DNA of 64,000 bases from JADLGL01 sp050184415. Lineage in GTDB: Bacteria; Pseudomonadota; Alphaproteobacteria; Rhizobiales; Kaistiaceae. The DNA is taken from NCBI GenBank assembly GCA_050184415.1, contig JBFXAJ010000001.1, positions 62,001 through 126,000 on the forward strand, given 5' to 3'. The translations under genes and the position numbers were made by a program. Under the pieces are notes generated by a model. It ran no database searches, was not told where the DNA came from, and saw nothing but the letters and a program-made list of their open reading frames with translations. This document shows, one piece after another, positions 32,174-41,627 of this stretch; the stretch's first letter is position 1; each line of letters opens with the position of its first letter.

Positions 32174-35100
32174 CTATGACGCGGCCCGCGACACGTCCAA
32201 GACGACAACCTCGATTGCGCCTCTTTTCGAATGGGGGATTGTGTCCTTCAGCATTTTCTCAAAATCTAAAGCAGTCGACGGTCTTGGTCTACGATCGGGG
32301 TGCCTTCTCAAGTTATGCTTGGACGTATCGCCGAACCAAAGAACGAGATATATTCCGCGGCCATCCGCGCGCCAATCTCTTGTATATCGATCTGCAAGCT
32401 GAAGCTCAGCGGCGTTCCAAACGTTAGGATGCCATTGCCCCTTGATCTCTATTGGTACACCCCAACGGTTGAATACAGCCATGATATCGGATCTCTTAGT
32501 ATCAGGCATTGTCGTTTCTGGGAGCAGCGATATTGAAGCTGGTAACCGCGGCCGCAGAATATCGAGCAATCTGTCCCTACAAACATTCTCCGACTTCGGC
32601 CCCGAGGTGTTCCAGAAAGCCTCCCATGCCCGAGTGTCGCTATCACGAAGGTATCTTCGGATGGAATCTATCTGATCAGTCAGAACAGCTTTAAGATCGT
32701 CGATGCTTGCGGGCAGTCCGCCGGCCAGAGCTGTCTTGACCTCTGTGATGCCCGGTAGAATCAATGTAGATTCACGATAGTTCCTGCGAAATTCCGCTCG
32801 TGCATGAAGAAGAAACCGACGGTAATTTGCGGTTTTTGGAGAGTCGACAAGCTCTTCGATAAGGTTGCCAGCGTCATTTGTCGGGAAGGAAGCAATGGAA
32901 TTTATGCACTGCAGAATAAATTCGGTTGCATTCCAAGGATTCTCCGATCCCATGGACGATCCCGGCATCGGGCAGAACGGCCATCGTTCCGAGAAATGTT
33001 CAATAATAAAGGCGGACTGGCGAAGCGTGCCGAACGTCGCTGGAATACTGGCGCGGCGCCCCGGCGCAAATACTCGCTGCAGTGCCCAGATAGCGCCGGC
33101 ATCGCTCTGGACAAAATCTATCAACGGGACCAGCGCAGCCTCGAGATCAACGACAAAAAGCGTCGAAAGCCAGACGCGGTAATGGTCAGTGTCCTTGTCG
33201 AGTTGACCAACCATTCGCGCCGACAGACTAGCCAGTCGTGATCGATCGGGAAGCTGCAGAGCGGCAGTAAGCAGCGCAAGAAGAATTTGGGGTATGAACT
33301 GCAGAGACTCATCGGAGAGCCATTCTACTGAGAGTTCTGCGGCGATCGGCCCTAGAGGATCGCTATATAGCAGATTATCTAGCGCGAATGAGTGACCGGG
33401 GCGTGATAATTCTGGTTCGATTATCGCTTTGATAATATATACTGTTTGCTCGCGGGACGTAAAAAGTATCTCCTCCAATGCCGGTCGAAGTGCCTTCCCG
33501 ATTACGGGCTCGGAGTGTCGATTGTCATACCAAAGTGCAGCAAGGACAGCCTTCGCTGTGGAGTGGTCCAGAGCCTGTAGGTTGCCATCTGACGCGAAGA
33601 GCTCGGCGGCCCCGCTGATAAGAACTAGTTCGGCCTTCCACTCCTGACTGTCTCGGCGGGCTCCAATGATCTGTTCAAATGAAGGCAATTGCCCAGAGAA
33701 TAGCGATGAACGCAAACCCTCAAGGGCGATCTGGGACGCATCTTCACCTAGCCATTCAACGAGACGTTCCCTCGGTGTAGCTGTCTCGGATAAGTCACTA
33801 TACCGTGCAAGATAGGCGCAGGCTATGGAAATGAGGGCTCCAACGTGGTGCCCCGACTTGATACGCTCGGAGTCCTCAAGCAACTGTCGCTGATGGTCGC
33901 CGAACCGCCTTTGTCGTTCCCGTTCTTCCTCCGCTTGCTTGCGCCGACGTTCAATTTCCCACTTTTGCACCGTATGCCGAGCGGCCCGTCCATTTCGTTC
34001 ACGACGCAGCGCCGGATGTGATCGTGAGGCTTTGCTCAAAAGACGAGCCACGACCGCCGCAGACTTCTCATCGCCGGTGAGGTATCGGACCAAGCAGTGC
34101 CACACCTCGACATCCGCGGGGGTAACTGAGGCCTTCGATAAAATTTCATCCAGGAGGGATAGTGCGTCATCTGTTTCAGGCATTAGGTCGAAGCCCGACG
34201 CGGGAATGGTGTAAGCGAGCGTCTCCCACGTTTCGCCGGGCGCGCCGTCGTACAACGCGATTTTCAGGAACTCCCGCCTAAACTCCACGGTCGTCTCAAA
34301 CGCCGTACCACTGGGATCGACGCGCCCGCGCCAACGAACCCCCGCCTTTACCCATGCCCAGAGGCGTTGTGCATCGGGAACAACTGTCCGGAATGCGGCT
34401 GCTGCCAAGCGCTTGTAAGTATACTCCTCGCCAGATTGTAGATCGAAGTAACGCATCTTATGGCCCTGCTGCGATTTCAGTATAGCTAAACTATCGAGAA
34501 TCGACGCGCAAAGCTCCGATGACAGTTTATCTATGGTGCCTATCGATACGCCGACAACATAAGGCGCGTCGTCCTCGTGGACGACGGCACGCTCATAATC
34601 CAAGATAAGTTCTGCTATACGAGTCGGACTAATGCTGCTGCCGGCGACAAAACCAACTATCTCTATCAATAGACGGAGATGATCGCGTGAATTGCTTGGC
34701 CTATATACAAAATCAACCAAAAAGCCACGAAGGTCGGCAGCGGCGAGTGCTTCTGCTGCGGCAGAACGCTCATAATAATCATAGGAAGAGCTACCTACGA
34801 TTGCGATAAGGTATTCGGATAATAGAGGGGTGAGTTCGGATCCCTTCAGCGATTCCAGTACGAAACTTCTCAACTGCGGGTTCGTCGAGTTCTCCTCAAG
34901 GAGCGCAACGATTTCCCCTCGGAGGTCGGTGCGCACCAGGCTATCCATTCCCGTCGCGCTCCAATCCTCGCTCCGGAAGAATGGATCATCTGCGGACAGG
35001 CGCGAGAGCTCACTCAGCGTTGCCCGGGCAGCGGCAAGGGACATCTGGGCAGGGTCACCGTAGCGCAGAATTCCGAATGGATCGTTGGCAATATACCTTT

Positions 35101-36157
35101 CCGTATCCCGCTTGGTTAGTGTCGCCAGCCAAGCATGAACTCCGCGAAGTGCAGCCGGAATGCCTTCTGAATATACAAGAAGCGAAGCTATTCGGCGGGT
35201 CGAAAGGTCGTCTCGAGTTCCCAGCCACCGGCCAGCTAAGAATTCTGCAAGGACTCGATGAAATGGGACGAAAAGCTCGTCGACATCCTGCTTGAATAAT
35301 CGTGTACCAATTAGCGCAGCCGCCGGCATCTCTGAGATGTGATCTAGCTGAGAAATATGCACAATGGAACCGGAAGCAGTACCAAGATTTGTAGTTGATA
35401 TAGCGCCTATACCAGAGAGCAATAGATGGCAAAACAGAGAGCCGGCCGAGTACATAATGCGCGAGACAGCAGTCAACGATATATTGGATCTGTTATGCGC
35501 AGGATTGTATTCGCCGATAAGAATATTAGCTGCTCTATCGAACAAGTCAGTTCTGTTTGTTGGCAGAGATTGTCCGGCAGCTAGTAGTTCCCCCACTAGT
35601 CGTAATGTTAGTGGGTTTGTTGTAAAACTGCCTAGGCCATGCTGAAAGAGGTGTCGAATTTCCTTTGCGGCATCTCGCTCTAGATAGCTAGACAAGAAGA
35701 GAGTCGCGTCTTCTTCGTTGAGAGGCTCCAAACGAACAATTATTGGCGCTATTCCATAATCTTCAAGAATCTTCTGCGCGCCGATAGAACCTTCCCAATC
35801 GGCCGATCGACAAGCCATTACAAAGGACGGATAGTCGAGCCGTGACAATTGCCTGAGAACTTCGTCGACCGGCGATGCCCCCGCGGGGACTGACACCTCG
35901 TCCACTGCGTCGATAATCAAAGCACCGTGCCTGAGGTCGAGAGTGGCCTCGGGGTTTGCAAGGCGCACTAATCGAGCCGCTGAGATCCTCGCAATCCCGA
36001 GACGCGCGGCCATAGAGTTGAGAAGTTCGGTCTTTCCGGCCCCCGGTTCGCCAAGGACTAGCAGGGGCTGGTCTGCGGATAGAGAGTCTTCCGTGATAAC
36101 AGAGCGAGTACCGTCTGGGTTAAGGGAGGCCAAGCGGCGATTGATATAGGACGGCAT
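32174..36157 (-). CDS. NACHT-like STAND ATPase with C-terminal PD-(D/E)XK nuclease motif; putative defence protein
   Basis: 1327 residues from the ATG at 36157 (MPSYINRR). An open frame back to a TTG at 36184 is less likely, because a TATAAT sits at 36196-36201. Walker A GEPGAGKT at 36-43, Walker B ALIIDAVDE at 79-87 and a sensor-like ACRSADW near 115-121 mark a NACHT/STAND P-loop NTPase. The long middle (about 300-1150) is helical and repeat-like, with a charged coiled-coil segment near 740-775 (KWEIERRRKQAEEERERQRR). The last 110 residues hold a restriction-like core: Asp1224 ... Glu1237-Ile-Lys1239 (EIKGQWH), then a Gln in AELQLADRY. The gene is much AT-richer than its neighbours, with ATA and AGA codons, so recent transfer is likely. 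A sensor-effector role in phage defence is inference; no known named system is claimed. Confidence 0.75.
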   Translation of the reverse strand: MPSYINRRLASLNPDGTRSVITEDSLSADQPLLVLGEPGAGKTELLNSMAARLGIARISAARLVRLANPEATLDLRHGALIIDAVDEVSVPAGASPVDEVLRQLSRLDYPSFVMACRSADWEGSIGAQKILEDYGIAPIIVRLEPLNEEDATLFLSSYLERDAAKEIRHLFQHGLGSFTTNPLTLRLVGELLAAGQSLPTNRTDLFDRAANILIGEYNPAHNRSNISLTAVSRIMYSAGSLFCHLLLSGIGAISTTNLGTASGSIVHISQLDHISEMPAAALIGTRLFKQDVDELFVPFHRVLAEFLAGRWLGTRDDLSTRRIASLLVYSEGIPAALRGVHAWLATLTKRDTERYIANDPFGILRYGDPAQMSLAAARATLSELSRLSADDPFFRSEDWSATGMDSLVRTDLRGEIVALLEENSTNPQLRSFVLESLKGSELTPLLSEYLIAIVGSSSYDYYERSAAAEALAAADLRGFLVDFVYRPSNSRDHLRLLIEIVGFVAGSSISPTRIAELILDYERAVVHEDDAPYVVGVSIGTIDKLSSELCASILDSLAILKSQQGHKMRYFDLQSGEEYTYKRLAAAAFRTVVPDAQRLWAWVKAGVRWRGRVDPSGTAFETTVEFRREFLKIALYDGAPGETWETLAYTIPASGFDLMPETDDALSLLDEILSKASVTPADVEVWHCLVRYLTGDEKSAAVVARLLSKASRSHPALRRERNGRAARHTVQKWEIERRRKQAEEERERQRRFGDHQRQLLEDSERIKSGHHVGALISIACAYLARYSDLSETATPRERLVEWLGEDASQIALEGLRSSLFSGQLPSFEQIIGARRDSQEWKAELVLISGAAELFASDGNLQALDHSTAKAVLAALWYDNRHSEPVIGKALRPALEEILFTSREQTVYIIKAIIEPELSRPGHSFALDNLLYSDPLGPIAAELSVEWLSDESLQFIPQILLALLTAALQLPDRSRLASLSARMVGQLDKDTDHYRVWLSTLFVVDLEAALVPLIDFVQSDAGAIWALQRVFAPGRRASIPATFGTLRQSAFIIEHFSERWPFCPMPGSSMGSENPWNATEFILQCINSIASFPTNDAGNLIEELVDSPKTANYRRFLLHARAEFRRNYRESTLILPGITEVKTALAGGLPASIDDLKAVLTDQIDSIRRYLRDSDTRAWEAFWNTSGPKSENVCRDRLLDILRPRLPASISLLPETTMPDTKRSDIMAVFNRWGVPIEIKGQWHPNVWNAAELQLADRYTRDWRADGRGIYLVLWFGDTSKHNLRRHPDRRPRPSTALDFEKMLKDTIPHSKRGAIEVVVLDVSRAAS

Positions 36158-36195
36158 ATCTCGATCCCCGACGCGCCCTACCAAGTGTCATCACC

Positions 36196-36201
36196 ATTAT
36201 A
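36196..36201 (-). promoter_or_regulatory. Consensus -10 element before the NACHT-like gene
   Basis: Minus strand TATAAT, exact sigma-70 consensus and rare in this GC-rich DNA. A start near 36189 gives a leader of about 32 nt to the ATG at 36157. No good -35 is visible, so an activator may be needed. Confidence 0.5.
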
Positions 36202-36391
36202 GAGACGCAATCCGCGCCAGCTTCCACCATGCCTCGTGAACACGAACGTGGTGCGCTTCTACGGCCATCGGGTGCTTCTGCTGAGGCTCGGCGCGCAAGT
36301 CACTACTAAGGTGCCTCCGGTGAGCCGTTCCAAGCGCTCCCATCCCGATAGCATCTGGAGAGCTGCGTCCCCGAGCCAAGGCGCGGGACGC

Positions 36392-38416
<2,025 letters not shown>

Positions 38417-38439
38417 GTCGTCGTCTCAACCTTCTGGGT

Positions 38440-38502
38440 AGAAGCCGGACGCATCCGGCTTCGACTGTTCCGAGTGGTCGAAGTCGGTAACATCCGACTT
38501 TG
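38440..38502. repeat. Two hairpins in the rpoD leader
   Basis: gaagccgga-cgca-tccggcttc at 38440-38461 (perfect 9 bp) and tcgaagtcgg-taacat-ccgactttga at 38477-38502 (10 bp, one G-T). They lie 24-86 nt upstream of the rpoD ATG. Near-identical hairpins occur in the repeat block at 31495-31760, so these are copies of a dispersed repeat that now lie in an mRNA leader. Confidence 0.6.
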
Positions 38503-38581
38503 ACTGCCGCGCTTGGCGGCGTTGAACTGCGTATGGGCCGCGCTGCTCCTGCCCCGCGGCCAATGCTCCCTTCCGGAGCGT

Positions 38582-40549
38582 TCAGAATTCCCGGTGCTTC
38601 AGGCCCCTCGAACGCCCGAAGCCGTCGATCTGAGCTTCGATGTTCTCGGCGGCGGTGAGCTGGTTCTTGATCTCCTTGAGCCGGGCCAGATTCTCGTCGG
38701 TGGTCTCGCGAGCTAAGGCCGCTTCGGCGTCTTGGAGCTCCTTATGTAACGCGCGGGCTCGCCGGTGCAAGGTTACGGCCTGCAACCAGCCCTGCTCGGC
38801 GTCCTCGTCCTTCGCGCCGTGAAGCGCCTGCCAGGCGCCGGCGCCGCCGACGGCCCGCTCGAGGCGGTCGAGCAGCGGGCCGAAGCCGCCGTCTCTGAGG
38901 GCGCGGTCGAGCAAGGGCGCTTCCATGTCCGAATCTGCGGCATGCTCTAGGAGCACGCGGCGAAGCGAGTCAAGCTCGGCATGGGCGAACTCGACATGGG
39001 CGAAGTCGTCGAAATGACGTGTCAGGAGCGCCGGATGGTGGACGATCGTCAGCACCATCGTCGCCTCGCTGAGGTTCGGCGCGGTCGCGGCCTTGCGGAC
39101 GCTTTTGCGGAGCGAGGTCGAGGCAGGAAGGGGCGCGGCGGCCTGGTGGCGCGGGACGGTCGGCCCGCGGCTCTGGGCAGTGCGCCAGTCGATGGTGAAG
39201 CGGCTGCCGTTCCGCGGCGAGGCGCGGCGTGCCGGCGTGCCGGCGGGATCGGCGCCGGACGCGGGCGGCACGAACAGATCGCGGAGGCGCCGTTGCAGCG
39301 TCTCGCCATAGTGGCGGCGGATGGCGGGATCGCCGATCGTGCCGACGAGGGCGCCGACCTTCTTCTCGAGCCCGGCCTTCCGCTCGGGCGTGTCGAACCG
39401 GGCGTCGGCAGTCTCGCGCTCCCACAGCATGTCGACGAGCGGCGTCGCGGCGTCGAGCACGGCGGCCATCGCATCCCGGCCGGCAAGGTTGATGAGGTCG
39501 TCGGGGTCGCGGCCGTCCGGCAGCAGGGCGAAGCGGAGCGACCGGCCGGGCTTGAGGTGGGGCAAGGCGAGGTCGACGGCGCGGGATGCGGCTCGAAGGC
39601 CCGCGGCGTCGCCGTCGAAGCAGAGGATCGGCTCCTCGGCCATCCGCCACAGGAGCTGGAGCTGCGTCTCGGTCAGCGCCGTGCCGAGCGGCGCGACCGT
39701 GTGGACGAAGCCGGCATTGGCCATGGCGATGACGTCGACATAGCCCTCGACGGCGATGACCGTCCCGGCCGAGCGCGCCGCCTCGCGGGCCTCTCTGCCG
39801 TGATAGAGCAGGGAGCCCTTCTGGAAGAGCGGCGTGTCGGGCGAGTTGAGGTATTTCGCCTGGGCATCGGCCGCCATCGCACGGCCGCCGAAGGCGACGA
39901 TCCGGCCTCTGAGGTCGGTGATAGGGAAGATGATGCGGTCGCGGAAGCGGTCGAACGGCACCGGCACGTCGTCGCCGGTGATCACTAGCCCGGCCTCGGC
40001 CATCAACCCGGGCGACACGCCTTCCGCGCCGAGATGCTGCTTCAGGGCGCTCCGCGAGTTCGGGGCGAAGCCGAGGCGGAAGGCGCGCTGGGCGGCGTGC
40101 GGGATCTTGCGCCGGTCGAGATAGCTGCGCGCGGCGAGGCCGCCCTTGCCGGCGAGCTCGGCCTCGAAGAAGCGGGCGGCCATCTCCATGACATCGACAA
40201 GGCCCGCGCGGCGTTTTTCGCGAGCTTCGGTTTCCTTGTCCGGCGCGGGGAGGATGACGCCGGCTTCAGAGGCAAGCCGCTCGACGGCTTCGGGAAAGGA
40301 GAGGCCTTCGGTCTTCTCGACGAAGGTGAACATGTCGCCGGTCTCGCCGCAGCCGAAGCAGTGATAGATGCCCTTGCGGTCGTCGGCGTGGAACGACGGC
40401 GTGTTCTCGCCATGGAAGGGGCAGCACGCCCAGTAGTCGCCCTTCGCGGCCTGCGTCTTCCGCCGGTCCCACTGCACGCGGCGGCCGACCACCGCCGACA
40501 GCGGCAGGCGGGTCCTGATCTCGTCGAGGAGGGAGGGGGGATAACGCAA
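38582..40549 (-). CDS. dnaG: DNA primase
   Basis: 655 residues; makes RNA primers at the replication fork. N-terminal CHC2 zinc finger: CPFHGENTPSFHADD then YHCFGCGETGDMFTF. The TOPRIM core follows with DRIIFPITDLRGRIVAFGGR, VEGYVDVIAMANAGF (catalytic Glu) and CFDGDAAGLRAASRAVDLAL (DxD-like metal site). The C-terminal third is a DnaB-binding region with an extended, Arg/Ala-rich linker near 430-500. Precedes rpoD, the usual macromolecular-synthesis order. ATG at 40549. Confidence 0.97.
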   Translation of the reverse strand: MRYPPSLLDEIRTRLPLSAVVGRRVQWDRRKTQAAKGDYWACCPFHGENTPSFHADDRKGIYHCFGCGETGDMFTFVEKTEGLSFPEAVERLASEAGVILPAPDKETEAREKRRAGLVDVMEMAARFFEAELAGKGGLAARSYLDRRKIPHAAQRAFRLGFAPNSRSALKQHLGAEGVSPGLMAEAGLVITGDDVPVPFDRFRDRIIFPITDLRGRIVAFGGRAMAADAQAKYLNSPDTPLFQKGSLLYHGREAREAARSAGTVIAVEGYVDVIAMANAGFVHTVAPLGTALTETQLQLLWRMAEEPILCFDGDAAGLRAASRAVDLALPHLKPGRSLRFALLPDGRDPDDLINLAGRDAMAAVLDAATPLVDMLWERETADARFDTPERKAGLEKKVGALVGTIGDPAIRRHYGETLQRRLRDLFVPPASGADPAGTPARRASPRNGSRFTIDWRTAQSRGPTVPRHQAAAPLPASTSLRKSVRKAATAPNLSEATMVLTIVHHPALLTRHFDDFAHVEFAHAELDSLRRVLLEHAADSDMEAPLLDRALRDGGFGPLLDRLERAVGGAGAWQALHGAKDEDAEQGWLQAVTLHRRARALHKELQDAEAALARETTDENLARLKEIKNQLTAAENIEAQIDGFGRSRGLKHREF

Positions 40550-40728
40550 CGGGCTTTCCGGTCGATCCGGCGGTGAAGCGAATCACTACACCGTCGAGTG
40601 ATTCGCTCCGAATCGAGACCGGGCGGGCCGACGAATTCACAGCGGCGAACCCGTGCGGCACGCCGGTAGCTTCGGCTTGCCGGCGGCGGCCCGCAGGAGG
40701 TCCTGGGCCGCCGCCGGACCGAGCCGTC

Positions 40729-41406
40729 CTATGGCATCTGGTGATGCTCGCACGTCACCGTCGGGTTCCACATTTCGAGCGGCCCGGCCGGGTTGTCGCG
40801 GAACAGCCAGACGTGGAGGTCATAGTGCGGCACGAAGCCGTGGGCCTCGTCGATATCGGCAGTGGCGGGATCGTCGGCCATCGTGTCCCAGGGCACGATT
40901 CCGGCGAAGACGGGCGGTGCCTGGTTGCCTTCCGCGCGCCAGGGATCGCGGAATACGAGGAGCTCGACACCGAGGAATTCCATCGTCCCGTCGGCCTGCG
41001 GCTCATAGAGGAGGACGGCGGGCGTCATGGGGTCGGTGTTGGTGGTGAGGCCCGTGACCCGATCACCCTCGGTCAATTGCAGCCGTTCGGGGTGGAGGTA
41101 GTGGAGGCCCATCGTGCCCGTCTCGAGCGGAAGGCCGAAGTCCACTGCGGTCGCGCAGTGACCCGTCGGGTCAGGAATGAACCCTTCGGCAAGGGCGACA
41201 TTCACGTCCTGATATTTCGCAAAGGCCTCGCGCATCTGGTCCATGATGGCGGCGGCCTCCGGCCGCACCGACTGGGCGGTGGCGGCGGAGGCGAAGGAAA
41301 GGCACGCCGCGGCGGCGATCGCCGCGACCGCTGCGCTCCCCGATTTGGCGCTTGTCCGATTCCGTTGGCCGGCAAAGGCGCCGGCAGCTCCCACTAGGCG
41401 GTTCAT
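40729..41406 (-). CDS. Secreted protein of unknown function
   Basis: 225 residues. A Sec signal peptide with a long basic start (hydrophobic core AAVAAIAAAACLSFASAATA) precedes the mature protein. Conserved-looking blocks are AEGFIPDPTGHCATA, MGLHYLHPERL, PAVLLYEP and HYDLHVWLFRDNPAGPLEMWNP, ending in TCEHHQ. I have seen this HYDLHVWL..NP pattern in uncharacterised secreted proteins and know no function; the many His suggest metal binding, which is inference. It lies alone between dnaG and the methyltransferase operon, divergent from the latter. Confidence 0.8.
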   Translation of the reverse strand: MNRLVGAAGAFAGQRNRTSAKSGSAAVAAIAAAACLSFASAATAQSVRPEAAAIMDQMREAFAKYQDVNVALAEGFIPDPTGHCATAVDFGLPLETGTMGLHYLHPERLQLTEGDRVTGLTTNTDPMTPAVLLYEPQADGTMEFLGVELLVFRDPWRAEGNQAPPVFAGIVPWDTMADDPATADIDEAHGFVPHYDLHVWLFRDNPAGPLEMWNPTVTCEHHQMP

Positions 41407-41627
41407 GGTTCAAGCTCCCGAACGAGAGCCCCGAAGCCCAATCCCGCCCCAACGCCCCCTCGGATGAGACGTTCCGATCCTGCCAACGCTTCGGGGTGCG
41501 GCCGTGGGTAGGGGACGGCCAGTCGGATGCCGACCGGGTGGAAGCATTGCCGATGTCGGGCGGCGGCCCGCCTCGGGTGGCGGGCGCGTTGCCCGATTGC
41601 TAATCCTGTCCGCGAGGTGGACGGACC

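Noticed and set aside
41480..41510. EcfG-like sequence in front of the methyltransferase
   Set aside because: gttcc and aacg occur but in the wrong order for either strand.
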